From Cryptomeria japonica (lineage: Eukaryota > Streptophyta > Pinopsida > Cupressales > Cupressaceae), in contig NC_081407.1 in assembly GCF_030272615.1 (NCBI RefSeq), positions 433,964,730 to 434,028,729 on the forward strand: a stretch of DNA of 64,000 nt, written 5' to 3'. The notes under the pieces were generated by a model that ran no database searches, was not told where the DNA came from, and worked only from the letters and a program-made list of their open reading frames with translations. The position numbers and the translations under genes are program-made. Shown piece after piece: positions 11,511 to 23,729 of this stretch. How positions within the stretch are numbered: position 1 is the first letter of the stretch; each line of letters opens with the position of its first letter.

Positions 11511-13234
11511 TGCAAGAAGATTATGATAATCAAATGAAAGTTCAACTTTGCATTCCTAATTTGTTTTGAAGAACCTTAAAAGAATTTTCATGATGATCAA
11601 TCTTCTATGGAAAGTTGTGAAACAATATCAATAACAACATAAATAATTTATAAAAATTGCTTCATAAACCCTTCCATAGTCTGGAAATCAAACTTCTAAA
11701 CCTGGATTTCTTATGGAATTGCTGTCTCAGATCTGGAAAATGCTCAAAATAATGAAGAAATTGCTCAGATCTGTATATTAACAACTGGTCATTTCCTTTC
11801 AGAAATGACCTCCTTTAATTACTTCTGATCTGATCCTCGATGAAATTCGTCCTACCTTGCCTTGCTTCTCCTTCAATACTTTGTTTTGAAATTGGTTTTC
11901 CTTGCATTGTATTTGCTCCTTCATTTCATTATTATGGGTAACTGATTATGGACATCTATATTTATTGTTTACAGTTTATGTCCTTCCATAGTTGATACTT
12001 GGAGCCTTTGGTCATTTTTGTTATAATTCTAATATAATATGTATGCATATTGACAATGAGTATTTGAATTTTGTTAATTTGTTTGTCGATTCTCAAGTGA
12101 AATCTCAATTCAAGTCTAATGCTCTGTATTAATTTTCTAGAATGTCTTTGATGAATGCTTTATCAATGTTATGATAGGCATATTTGAAATTTCTCTATAT
12201 TTTTAAAAGTTTCCCTATTTTTTTAACAGCCGTCCCCTTAAAAATGGCTCAAAAGCACCCCCGTACCGGAAACACGTCCCGCCATCCCTGTCCTGGAAAC
12301 TTGGTGGAACATAGATCCCAAGTTCTCACTTGATTCTATTTATTGTTATTTTGAGCAAGGACTTTTGTTTGACCAAAAATATGCTGTGTTGACTAGAATT
12401 CTTTCTGATTTGACTTAACACTGCTGTTTTCACCAGAAGTTTAAGTTGGCTAATTTGACTTGCTATTTACTGTTGTTTATGCCCTTTGATATTCTTTAAC
12501 AAACAAAACTAGCAATTGGGATGCTGATAACCGGATTTCAATAGGAAATATCTCTGAAATGGAGCTTGTGGGTAGGCAATCCTCCTCAATTGCTCTGAGA
12601 ATAGTTAGACATTTCCCCCTTATTTGCTTAAAAAAAAACGCAAGAGAAAAAAACAGAAAAAAAATATCTTGCTTGGACAGATTAGATATTATTATAAGGG
12701 TAGCTGCAATCCATCAGCAATCCTTATAGTCATGATCGTGTAAAATAATCTCACAATGAAACGGGCTTATATTGCTCGGACATCCGAGCAATATTATTTA
12801 GGAAACCATCCAATTTTTGTCCTTATCAACTTGCACTAAAAAAAGAGATTCTTTCTCTGTACAGATCCACTCAGAAAGTCAAGGCTAGAGAAACAATCTG
12901 CTTTTACCACAGAATTTGTTTTCCTGATATTTTAGTTTTAGAAATTATCTATGATGGCTTTAATACTGATTTGTAGTAAATTCTATTTGGTCTTGGTGTC
13001 AACTTTGAAGAATTATTATGACCAATTGAAGAGATTTTTTATAATATGATGCATATTTTATGAGAATACGAAGGGAGTGATTTTGAAATAACATGTTATT
13101 GTTTAAAAATTTCAATGGTTAGCATTATGACATAATGCTTTTTAACTGTTTTATCAGTTGCATAGAAAAATCTTATATCATAGGAAAAGGGGGTTTTATA
13201 AGTAGTAATCCACTTTGAAAATGAAATTTTCCAG
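11511..13234. other. Intron DNA upstream of the first visible HMA1 exon
   Basis: AT-rich with no recognisable coding domain. A GC-rich patch at 12226-12305 (ccgtcccc, gtaccgg, gtcccgcc) looks like the end regions of hAT-type elements. A short palindromic run, gctcggacatccgagc, lies at 12775-12790. The exon's acceptor tract precedes 13235. Confidence 0.5.
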
Positions 13235-13451
13235 GTAACACTTTTTCATTTTGAAGATAAACTTCGTCCTGGAGCTGCAGATGTTGTATCTACTTTAAAA
13301 AAAAAGGCTGGCATCAATTTAATGATGCTGACTGGAGATCATGAATCAAGTGCATGGCGTGTTGCTAAGGTTGTTGGTATCGATGAAGTCCATTTTGGTT
13401 TAAAGCCTGAAGATAAACTCTATAAAGCGAGAATTCTCTCGCAGGATGCTG
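13235..13451 (+). CDS. HMA1: HMA1 P1B-type metal ATPase, exon (P-domain start)
   Basis: This exon encodes ~72 residues of the ATP-hydrolysing P domain of HMA1, a chloroplast-envelope heavy-metal (Cu/Zn/Ca-type) pump in land plants. It begins FHFEDKLRPGA, has MLTGDHESSAWRVAK with the TGD motif of P-type ATPases, and continues to LKPEDK, the HMA-type loop. The acceptor is ttttccag|GTAACA and the donor GATGCTG|gtgagt. The reading frame is open throughout, including a run of nine A. It enters in phase 0 and leaves with one base of a codon, completed by the next exon. Metal-binding, TM1-6 and phosphorylation (DKTGT) exons lie upstream and were not found in the window, so the preceding intron is at least 13.2 kb. 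Local similarity to Arabidopsis HMA1 is strong, from memory of the family. Confidence 0.93.
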
Positions 13452-16408
13452 GTGAGTAAGAATTTTGAGTAAAAGCTCCTAATTTTGTATTGACTTAAGT
13501 AATGGCAGAGAAATTTGTTCATTTCTTTATATGCATTCATTTAGTTTGTGTTGGAAAGGGTCATCATGGTTAACCATTCGTGACTTCTTTGTGTTTCTGT
13601 CCACTTCTCATTTATTTTAATTTGTTATCATGACCTTTTAATGTTCAAGTTTCACAAATCATATCTATGCTTCATATTAATTCTATTCAAGCAGACAGTT
13701 TTATAGAATCTCATCAGGCTCTTGGTTCAGTTGTGTTAATTTTATCTTCTCTTTGGGCATTTTGGGAGGTTTTTGAGGGCATGGGTTACGTTCTTCATGA
13801 ATGTCAGACAAGTCACATCACTGACCAAACTCCATGCATCCAATGCCACATCTGCAAAATCTCCACTAATTCTGCACCAATTTTTTGCACGATTTACCCT
13901 TCCAACAATTGTTGCTTCACACTGTTGGTATGGCTTAGTGTATAATGCAATGCATGTGCACTTTGGTATATCTTGTTTAAAGAGTTTTCAGATTTCATTG
14001 GACATTGCAAGGAGATGACATCTTATAAATGATTACAGAACATTCAAGTATCAACTAGGATTTTTATCATAAGAAATTTAATACAGATATCTTCTGGAAG
14101 ATATAGAAATGAGTTGATATTTCTGACTTTATTTAGCAAAGATATTCATGCAAACATCTGAAACAATACATGGATATTTAGATTTATTAACAGCAACAAT
14201 TCCAAGGAAATTCAATCAGCTTGATGCACAACCCTCAGTATTTGAAAACCAGCGACACAAGGAATATCTGGAATATGCATAGAATCCTGCTCTTGTTCAG
14301 ACCTGAAGCAAGGTCGGCCCTCAGAATTTTCCAGCACCTTCACACGCCCTTGGGAAAACACCCTACAGCCAGCAAAGTATGTTGCACCTGAAATGATGAA
14401 GGGGGCAGCTCAGAAGAATCTTTCCTAATTCGAGACTTGCTTGGACTCACTCTCCACATTAAGCAGGGGTAGATGTTGGTGACCAGCTTGCTATGAAGAA
14501 TACCACGATTCCACCTCTTTTGCAGCAGAGATCATGTTGCTCAGAAATTGTTTTGAAGCTCCAAAGAAACTAATTCTTCATTAAAATGAATACAATAATA
14601 TAGAGTCCTGTCCAAGGAAGCCTCATGTCCCAAAGAATGTAGTAGTTTGAACCCACACAGGAGAATAAATGCCATGATCAAGCTTGAAGACCACATTGCC
14701 AATAGGGACACTTGTCTATGGTTTTCATGCCAATACCCAAGGGTCCATGCTCAGCAATAAAGATGTGTCACACAAACAGCAGCCGATAGTCTCAAAGACT
14801 CACACCATGACAATAAAATAACCAGTGCCAAGGAAGAAATGGGTCACGCCAGGGAAAGACTGTAATGAAATAAATAAATAATTAATTAATTATTATGTTG
14901 TATATTATTTAAGGCACCTAATAATTAATTAATAATTTTTTTTTTTTGATAGGTAATAGGCCGTAGCCGCAATATTTTGAATTATTATTATTATTATTAT
15001 TATTATGTTTGATTATATTTGACCCAAGACCTTCCCCATTCTATGGAAGGCCAAGAGTCACAGCTTAGAATTCCACTTTAGATGTCCCTATTGGGAATTG
15101 AACTTGGGTCTCCACAGTGAGAACCCAGTGTTTTAACCAGTTAAGCTCAACCCCTTGGACAATAATTAATTAATAATTATTGAAAGTTAAAGTGATTTTT
15201 GATGGAAAATAAATCAAAATGTTAATCACCTTATGACTCAACTGTTAAATAAAATGGTTGCCATTAAATTATTATAAAAAAGGTGGCATTAAAGAAGATT
15301 GGGAATTATTTTATTGGGAGAGCTTGTTACAAGTTCAAACTCCGAGGATGGAAACCCTTGGAATTTTGGGAAGTGGACGAAAACCCATTCCTAGTTGGAG
15401 GTGCCAGTCAGGCATTTCACAGTGTGCTTACAGGTCGGATTTGTTGGAAGAAAGTTGTTTGATTATAGATGTGATGATTTTAGGAAATGCTTTGCATTTT
15501 GAGACAAAACACATACATAAACAATAGGCTATAAAATACCCTAAACATTTTGCATTTTAGGATTGCACACAGGGATGCTGAAAATACCAAGAAAAGTGCA
15601 TTGGCAAATTTATATCTACAACAATGGAAACAAAAAGAAAATATTGTATGCATGTTATTGAAGCTAATGAATGAAAAGAGTAATTGTTTCCTAACTCAAT
15701 AAAAAATTGCAGATTACATGTTAGTGCATATTACTCCCATGTCACTAGACTGCCACGAAAGGATGCATGCCACAACCATGAGAATAAGGTGGACGGATTC
15801 AAATATGGGATGAAAATTTGACAAAGTATAAGGGCTTCATAATCCAACTGCTTGTATGATTAATTGAAAGGAGAAGACAGCCTACTGTATATGTTTCTGT
15901 TATTTTTGTGAAACATTTATGATTCGCCTATTTTCTACAATGTTTGTGCTAAGTTCTGAAGAATAGGCATGGTATACTTGGAAGGCTTTGAAGGCTGATT
16001 TCAAATTGTTGTTGTGAAGGTTTTGGAACTGGAAGTATAATATTTTTAAAGCCGTGTAAGGTTCTAGTTGAAATTATGTATTTCAATTCTTTATTTTTTG
16101 GCTATGGACTTGAGACTGCCACTATGTAAAATTTTTATTCATTACAGCAAAGAGGATGAATTTGTCTGGTATAAAATTTGTAATAAAAGAATTTTTCTAT
16201 GGAGGACTTAATATTCTGTAGTAACTAAGCATACATTTTATAATACCACATAGTATTAAACTAAAGATACAACTCACCTTCTGAAGATGTAAGGAATGAG
16301 AATAACAGATTATGCCAGTATTTCTTTAGTTGATGTCATCCTCAACTTTGTGAAAATTTTATGTTACTTTTACAACATTCTAAGTGTTGAACTTTTTATT
16401 TTGAACAG
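13452..16408 (+). other. HMA1 intron, 2,957 bp
   Basis: Begins gtgagt and ends gaacag. It contains a minus-strand SINE at 14938-15160. The rest (13452-14919 and 15179-16408) shows no recognisable element. A short open frame around 15258-15527 has no family resemblance. Confidence 0.85.
14938..15160 (-). mobile_element. tRNA-derived SINE, minus strand, with 18-bp target duplications
   Basis: Flanked by perfect copies of aataattaattaataatt at 14920-14937 and 15161-15178. A poly-T run at the left edge is the poly-A tail on the minus strand. On that strand the head reads gttgagcttaactggtta (A-box region) and the B-box-like agttcaattcc lies at 15094-15104 (+ ggaattgaact). An (ATT)n microsatellite at 14981-15005 lies near its 3' end. 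It is not the same SINE family as 2172-2401, judged by eye. Confidence 0.83.
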
Positions 16409-16596
16409 CTAAAGGTTTAATAATGGTGGGTGATGGTATAAATGATGCACCGGCATTGGCTGCTGCAACCGTGGGAATTGTTCTTGCACAACGTGCCAGT
16501 GCCACTGCAGTTGCTGTAGCAGATGTTCTTCTCCTACAGGACAATATTGGTGGTGTGCCTTTTGTTATTGCAAAAGCACGGCAAACAACTTCCTTG
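16409..16596 (+). CDS. HMA1: HMA1 exon (hinge motif)
   Basis: It encodes the hinge region of the P domain: GLIMVGDGINDAPALAAAT carries the GDGxNDxP motif that coordinates Mg2+, followed by VLAQRASATAVAVAD and KARQTTSL leading to the last membrane helices. The acceptor is ttgaacag|CTAAAG and the donor TTCCTTG|gtaata. Two bases complete the codon opened by the exon at 13235-13451; the exon leaves in phase 0. No stop or frameshift. Strong match to plant HMA1. Confidence 0.95.
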
Positions 16597-16692
16597 GTAA
16601 TAAAATCTTTACAAGTCTATCAATGCAGAACTATAGCTCTTGAAGATTTCAAAATATTGTTTACTTAATTAGATATTACTTCCATGTTTCAG
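16597..16692 (+). other. HMA1 intron, 96 bp
   Basis: Normal-size intron, gtaata to tttcag. It shows that the gene keeps short introns beside the giant one that follows. Confidence 0.9.
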
Positions 16693-16779
16693 GTGAAGCA
16701 GAGTGTGCTACTCGCATTATCATGTATCTTTGTTTCAGCGCTTCCAACAGTGATGGGTTTCTTACCTCTTTGGTTGACG
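16693..16779 (+). CDS. HMA1: HMA1 exon (transmembrane helix 7)
   Basis: 29 codons in phase 0. They encode VKQSVLLALSCIF...LPTVMGFLPLWLT, a hydrophobic membrane helix of the C-terminal pair in P1B ATPases. The acceptor is atgtttcag|GTGAAG and the donor TTGACG|gtatag. In plant HMA1 proteins the next residues are VLLHEGGTLL, which in this window are encoded only at 56924, 40 kb away. Confidence 0.93.
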
Positions 16780-17480
16780 GTATAGTAAATGTGGATGCTC
16801 TATCTGTATGTGAATTTATATGTGTGGGTACATACATTTCAAATGTCAAATCTTCTCTTGTTATATGTTTAGGCGGTGATTGTCACTATAGTTTACACAA
16901 CAGGTTAAAATAAACACTACTCCCATATTGTTTTGGCCTGATGCAAATGGTTTTGGCTTTTACATTTGTTTTCAAACTATGATATATGAAATTTGAATGC
17001 AAATCAAACCATGCTGCACCCAAGAACAGCAGGGAGGACATTTTACAAGCTGGCTAACAGACATCTGTCTAATTAACCTACAACTTTCAATAAAAAGTGC
17101 AACGGAAATGTTAATAGGAGAAAAAGGACCATCACATGTTCAATGTAAGAAAGAGACAGCGACAACAGAACTTCATTTCTCCTTGAACATATATAATAAA
17201 TATGATTACAATGCTGGAAACGAGAGAAATTCTTTCTATCCCTGTGGTCCTAATACAGAGATGAACTGCATGCCATGAGATTGTGAATATGTGATTGCCA
17301 ATAACCATCTTAACAATTTTGGTGGCAGAAGGCTTTAGAAGGTATAAACTAATTTTCCAAAGAATCGAATTCTTTACAGTTATAGGCTTCAAGATAAAAT
17401 TACAATCAATTCAATCTTCCAATGTTCCAATGTTCTATCCTTGGTGCTATCATGAATTTGAAAATGAGACTCGTGACATG
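16780..17480. other. Intron DNA, nothing recognised
   Basis: No element termini or domains were seen. Confidence 0.4.
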
Positions 17481-18600
17481 GCTCAAATCAAGTCTAGTGG
17501 CTTTAAGGTATATTAAGCTCCCCACTAGTTGTTTGTAGGCTAATTCATTAACTGATTAAGAGTCAATGTTTGGCTAAAAGATTCAGCCCTTTCTTGATAG
17601 GTGTAAATGAGATTTAACAATCTGTTCTAAATTTGTCAATCAAACTCCTGGCATATTTGATTTATGAGACAAAAATGCTACTCTACCTGTTTGCCAAATT
17701 TCAACACCTAGGCATTATCGTAGGAGGTCTAGTTTAGTCATGTCAAAAATTGTATTCATATTACATTTGATCAGTGCAATAACATGTCGTATGAACTGTA
17801 ATAATGATTTCATTTACATATATGACTAATAGAATGAGATCATTGCCTATGCTTTTGACACTTGTTGGAATCTAAAGGACTCTATTGGAATCCTAGTTCA
17901 TCCAAATTCTTGTCAATTTTGATGTACCATGCCTTGGTTGCCTGTTTTAGGGCATATAGAGTTTTCTTCAATCAAAACACAAGATGGTCCTTCCTTGAAA
18001 CCTAAAAAACCTATGTTTGATATATATATAGATTTTTTCCTCCAAATCTCTATTGAGGAAGACACATTTCATGTCCATTTGATGTTAGTGCAATCAATTT
18101 GAGTTGCCATGGCTAGGACTAATTGAATGGCTCCTCATAGTCGATGCCCTCTCTCTATGAGAACACTTTTGTGACCAACCATACCTTGTACTTGTCTAGT
18201 GTGTCATTTGCCTTGTACTCAAACTTGTACTCCTATTTGCAAGCAATGGGTTTCTTCCCTAGTGGAAAATGTGTGAAATTCTATCTAATTTTCATTAGAT
18301 TCTCTCATTCAATTGCTATGGCCTTTTCTTGTTCATTTTTTTTCTTATTACAATCTCAAGGAATACCCTACCAGGGTCTGCAAATCTCAAAGAAGAGGGT
18401 TTTCCTTAATCCTATGTATTTGACCAAAAACAATCCTTTTCTCATGGCGTGTCCTCCATAACTAAGATACCATGTTCCATTGTCTCACTTTAGGTAATAG
18501 TAATAGAGGAAAGGGTAGAGCCATCATCGCTACCAATGACTAGTTCTTTGAATAAATCTTCATTGAGATCATGGAATATCTAATAGATTGTATCCATATT
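17480..18600 (-). pseudogene. Ty1/copia reverse transcriptase relic
   Basis: Reads on the minus strand parallel to the intact copia at 5200-6050. It shares phrases such as gatgtaccatgcc (near 17920), catttcatgtccatttgatg (18065), and catagtcgatgccctc (18137) with the RT N-terminal region, and caatgggtttcttccct (18244) with the linker to integrase. Stops and indels are dense. It is clearly older than the copy at 4326-9638. No LTR was identified. Confidence 0.8.
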
Positions 18601-19419
18601 GCAATAGTTAATTAAGTTTTTTGTCAGCCCTTAAATAAAATTCTCGACAACCTCTTTGCTTTTAACAAGCCTAGAACTTTTCCTCTTCCCTATCCTTCTC
18701 CCTACCTCAAATTGTACCAAGCACCATAATCCATAAAATTTGTCATTGATAGAGTAAGCAAATAGCTAAATAATCCTTTCAAAACTTTCCAATAGAAAAA
18801 CAGTAGTGAGAGGAAAAGCAGTGCCAAATTCACAATTTGGTTCCTTTCCCAAGTGAGACCATAATTTTTCTAGGACATGCTAGACAAGGATTAACAAGAA
18901 GGCAAACAAGGGCAAACCACTTCCCACTGAACTAAGATATCAAAAGATCTCACATTACAACTTTCAGGATCTTTCACAAGTCCCAACCAATTTTTCCTTA
19001 AATTGAGTATTTGAGTAAAAACAAAGCTACTCCTAATCCAGAAGGAGGTCAAATCAAAGAAAAGTTAAAATTCTTTGTCTACACAAAGAAATAGAGCCCT
19101 TCACACAAGAGAAAAGCCACATCTAGATAATTGAAAAGTTTACTAGAATCAATTTAGTGTGTTCCAACCTGATCTAGTATGCAAGGGTTGTTGAAGTAGA
19201 ATTCCATTGCTAATTCACCGTATCACTATAAAGAGAGTGGTAAGTGGAATATAAAAGACACGAGAGGATTTATAGCTTCCCCATGCAATCACACATGATA
19301 GCATACAAATACTGTACGAACAATGGGGTGGGCAAATGCTTGAATGAACTTCAAAATAATCTGATTTCCTCCTAAAGCAGGTAAAATCCTGATCATGAAG
19401 ACAAAATTTAAGGTCAGTT
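18601..19419. other. Intron DNA, possibly decayed copia linker
   Basis: The first ~100 bp may continue the copia integrase/RT linker. Nothing else was recognised. Confidence 0.35.
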
Positions 19420-19890
19420 TTTAGCTAAGAGGGGCTCATTTAGAATGGATTCTTGTATCATTACTTTGGTCTTCTTAGAAGAAAACATCTCAATGCCAAG
19501 GATTGCTAAGTAATATGCAACTTGGTTCCCCTCACTTAGTATCTTTGATTGAAATGTGCAACCCAATTCTCCTCCCTTTGGATGTGCATATATTCTTTGA
19601 TTGAGATGTCATGGATGAGATAGTCCTGTACATTGTTGTTTTTCAATGGCGATTATGTCTCTTGAGAGCAACATCTAAAATATGTGAGCTGCTTTCCTCT
19701 ACCAAATTGCGTTAACCTTTATTCTTAGCAATTTGACATACAAGTTGTGGGCCTTATAATATACTACCATGAAATCTCAACCTCCTCCAGCCTAACTTGT
19801 ATTTCCCTTAGAAGCATAATCAAAACTTAATTTGATGAAGATTCTTCTAGGTGCTTTTGAAATTGGCTTAATATTCTTCTTTTTCTTTCC
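19420..19890 (-). pseudogene. LINE RNase H domain relic
   Basis: On the minus strand the translation begins near 19860 with KLSFDYASKGNTS, a match to the KLNFDGASKGNPG motif that opens the RNase H domain of plant L1-type LINE ORF2. It continues through LSRDIIAIEKQQCTG and ends with EGNQVAYYLA (family: GNxVADxLA). Stops interrupt it. Only this C-terminal domain is recognisable. Confidence 0.6.
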
Positions 19891-20979
19891 ACCACCCCTT
19901 AACAAGTAATTTTATATATGTTTTTCCTGAGAGAGGACAATAATTTGATTCTTCTATTTGTATACATGTATGTATTGAAGTGAGTGTAGTTTTGCATGTA
20001 AATGGCTAGCCATGTTTCATTCTCAAATCTCTTGTACAAACAAATATAGTAACTTTGAGGAGCAAGAACTTTGGAAGTATCAGATAGAGAGAGAAAAGTA
20101 GTAGAAAGAATGCATCTCTTATAGTGTTGTAAGGAGATGCATCTTCAATCCTTTGATATGTGTCTTGGGGATTAGGATGTGTTTCTGGTATTGGAAATGG
20201 ATATAGAGATGTCCCAAAATGCAAGAAATGTCTCGCTTGTGTTTTCTTCTGCTCCCTCATGAAAGCCCCGAATTGTGGGTCTCAGCCCCTAAAATGCACA
20301 AAAATTGAAAAACAAAAAAGAACTCTAAAAGCATCATGTGATATTATTTTTGTCATTGTTTGCACTATGATTTTACATTTCTGTTAGGTGAATTGATTTT
20401 CACCACAATCTAAATTGTTGGATTTTGCTGTACGGCCAGGGAGCAGTTGCAAACAAGAGATGGGTTAAAAGAAAAACCCAATTTTGTAATAAATATAGTG
20501 GGTTGACATGTGAAATTTCAAGCTGCAGCATAGAAAAACAGTGAACATTTGAAGAGATTTTAGAGGTGTGAGTAGAGGTGGAGCAAGGTTGTTTCACTTT
20601 CAAACAATGTTTTCTATTCTTAGACAGTCCATTTTCTATAGTTTCTTTCTTTTCTTGAATGCATTCCGCCTGTTCCTTTTCATTGTGTATTTTCAATGGA
20701 ACTTCTTCCTTGTCACTACATTCCTCCCACCCTTGTTGGACAAATCTCTTGCATCCTTACCTACAAAATGCCATTTAAGCTGTCATTAGTTTTTTTCAAA
20801 ATTTTCTTCTCATGAAACTTGATGTATATTCAAAGTTTCAATGTATCTATATACTTGTAGTGATAGGGTTAGAGGAACTCCTTTTGTTTCTTCTAATGTA
20901 CCTCCATCTAATGTTGATGATGATGCTTTTTATTAAGAGTGATATGATGATGAATTTTGATTTTATTTTTTATATTGTA
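19891..20979. other. Intron DNA, nothing recognised
   Basis: May include the decayed upstream part of the LINE whose RNase H lies at 19420-19890. No motifs could be supported. Confidence 0.35.
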
Positions 20980-21345
20980 CAACGAAATTTCATAATATTC
21001 AAGCTTGACAAATTGACATCAAAATAAATTGCATATATGTAGTGGACGTTACAATTGTCTTCTTCTTCTTCTATATATATATGTTATGTAGAGGTGCCCA
21101 AAGCATGCCCAACCCCAATTTTTTGGTCATATCAGCATAACTAAATCCATGTACCCATATTGGTAGCTTAATAGTTAATAATGAACAATGCAATTTATTA
21201 TGACATTCAAGTTTGACTAATTGACATTGAAGTAGTATTTTATATATGTATGTATGTATGAAGGTGCCCAAAACATGTCCAACACCAATTTTCCTTGTCA
21301 TATCAGCATAATAATATCCATGTACACCCATATTGGTAGCTTAGA
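20980..21345. repeat. Degenerate tandem duplication, ~180 bp
   Basis: Two diverged units share, in order, 'cattcaagcttgac / cattcaagtttgac', 'attgacat', a TA-rich run, 'gaggtgcccaaa', 'cataaatccatgtac'-like text and 'cccatattggtagctta' (near 21162 and 21329). Confidence 0.75.
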
Positions 21346-21477
21346 TGTGGAAATATTGCATAAACAAGATAGATGAAATTATCAGAGTTCCACACAGTTT
21401 CCTAACAAGGGGACACATGGACAAGTTTCGGGGATAGTCGTACCAAGGGCCTAAATTTGGGGATGATGATTGAGTGG

Positions 21478-21512
21478 TGGTGTGTGGGGAGGGGGGGGAG
21501 GGGGGGTGTGTG
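21478..21512 (+). other. G-run cluster (possible quadruplex)
   Basis: The stretch contains G4, G8 and G7 runs separated by single A, followed by GT repeats. Such runs can fold as a G-quadruplex on the + strand. It lies in intron DNA. Confidence 0.6.
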
Positions 21513-22022
21513 TGTTGCTAATATACAAATTGAGGTGAATTGAAATCTTCACGGCGAAATCTGCAATATTATATCTCTTTGATTGCCCCATGAAAGGCAA
21601 ACTAGTTTTCACAAAGTTAAAGGTTGCAATCAGTATGTAAGCGTGTGCCATATAATAAGTGACCCAGTGATGTCCCCAACGAAGGTGGCAGTGTTGTGGG
21701 GGAACATTTCCCCCAAGTCCTCTTGTCCCAAAAATGTCCTCATCCTAGGGATGTGAGGTTTTTTGGGGGGGACACTTCCTTGTGGAACACTAGAAATTAC
21801 CATTGTTGTAGGATTGATGTTTGGAATCCAAGTTCTTAAAAATAAATGTGGCAAAATAACTCCACCAGTTGCACTTGTAACAAAAGAATAACCATAATGA
21901 AGAAACGATATCTAATTGATACATTACTCTTTTATGGAAGCACTCTTGCTTAGATTCTAGAAGAAGTACACTCTATTCATGGCCTTGAGTGGATTGTAGA
22001 GGATGGGAAAAAATGCCACCTA
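21513..22022. other. Intron DNA with a GC-rich patch
   Basis: Within 21660-21780 are repeated tgtcccc, gtccccaacg, and ttttttgggggggac tracts like those in hAT-element end regions elsewhere in the window. No transposase was seen next to it. Confidence 0.35.
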
Positions 22023-23135
22023 GATCCTGTTGATGTGTTTTTTATGCGCATGCAAACACAAAATAAAATACCCAAAAGTATTGTATCTTCTCTTGAACAA
22101 AGCTTCTCAAATGTTGAAGATTGGCTTAAGGATCACTTGAGACAACTCCAAGGTTCTTGTATGTCAGGTCTTGACTTGTGGATAAGCATAGTTGGTTGAT
22201 GTGATTGCTGGTATCACAAGGAGACTTACATTGAATTGTTGGATGCTTGAATCGCTAGAACTTGATCATCTGATGTTGCAATATGATGATGCTTTTTGTC
22301 CTAGACTAGCTTGAGTTTGAAAAAATGGCAAAAGATGAAGGGTTGAGAGAGTCTATTCTAAGACCTAGAATGTAAGAAGATGAGTGAATGATCAGATGGA
22401 ATCCTACTGGGTGAGCTCTCACCATCAACTCGAACAATTTGACATAAACTCAGTGCAATCTTCTAAGGACATTTCAAAGATGTTCAAATCATTACCATCG
22501 AACTTGATCACCATTCAAGTTAATGCATAAACAATGGACGCGTAACAATTTGAATTTAAGGTCATATCATTCCAGTTGACCACACAAGGCACACTTACAA
22601 TCAACAAGAGGCTAGTGGTATGGACTAAACGATTCCACACAAAATGCATTCAACAAATCCTTCCATCCAATCTAATCAACATGAAAGCAAATTGAGAAGT
22701 AGAACCACAAGGCTTGTTGAAATAACAAATTTCACCACAACTTCAATGAAAAGGGTATCTCATTTACAAGTCATAACAACAATTCTTCCTTCTCCTAATC
22801 TAACTTCTATTCTAATCTAGCTACCATTTTAGCTCTATTCACTATTCACTACTCTATTCACTAACTACTCTTCTATTCACTTAACCTTTACAAATGAGAG
22901 ATTTGAGCCTTTTATAATGCTCTCAATACAATTCAATGGCTCAGATCAATTTGAGATCAATGGCCGAGATTTTACAATGAAAACCCTACTTAGGGTTTGT
23001 TACAACAAACTTAATTCTGGCTAATGAAATAATTGCAACACTTTGACACATGTCATCTCCAGAATATTCAGCCAATGGATAATAGGGGTAGGTGCCTCGA
23101 AGCTTGTAGGGGTAGGTGCCTCGAAGCTTGTACCA

Positions 23136-23591
23136 TCACGGGTGAGTCAAGTACATTGCATCTGGACACGCTGAAGTGAAGCTTCTTTGATTGGTGGAGT
23201 AGTGCCTGGGATGATGACTAGGATACCACTTCAACTTGCACTTGCAGGCTTGATAGATCATCATGAAGGAATACTCAACATTATCCAGTTTCAGCGATGA
23301 TGATGATGATCTTCTAACTTTGATTAACTCTTCTGAAACAATCCTCTTGAGGGCTTCAATCATGGAGGTGTGAGGTGTAGATCTTATCTTCTTCTTAGTT
23401 TTGAAGTATTGATGTTGCCTTGGAACGAATTCTTGATGGCACAACTGCTTCTCTTCTTTGGAATTCTTTCTTTGCGACTCCCTAGTGCTGTGAGAGTTGA
23501 GATTCCTCTTGGGCATTCTATGCTTGTAAATGAAGTTTTCTTCCTTGCATGGTGATGTAGATCTTACAATCTTTCTCCTTCCACTTTGCAA
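23136..23591 (-). CDS. Small basic protein frame in element C, unknown
   Basis: 151 codons, rich in Lys, Arg and Ser, with a poly-Ser run (RRSSSSSLK) and a C-terminal TSACPD motif. No known domain. A decayed relative is at 11020-11480 in element E, in the same place relative to the TATA and 3' end. It may be a remnant of the C-terminal part of a longer family protein or a separate product; coding status is uncertain. Confidence 0.35.
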   Translation of the reverse strand: MQSGRRKIVRSTSPCKEENFIYKHRMPKRNLNSHSTRESQRKNSKEEKQLCHQEFVPRQHQYFKTKKKIRSTPHTSMIEALKRIVSEELIKVRRSSSSSLKLDNVEYSFMMIYQACKCKLKWYPSHHPRHYSTNQRSFTSACPDAMYLTHP

Positions 23592-23729
23592 TCACCATCC
23601 TCTCTCATCTACCAAACAAAACAAACATGATATCAAATACATAATATATAACTTTGATAGTTCTTCTTAACTTGATACATGCCTTGATTTTATGTGTTTT
23701 GCAGGTTTGATAAGAGGATTTAGAGAGAA

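Noticed and set aside
11620-11640. 5' end of element E at caataacaaca
   Set aside because: It lacks the hairpin and the ggtcac sequence, and the flanks do not match the 5 bp before 9882 convincingly.
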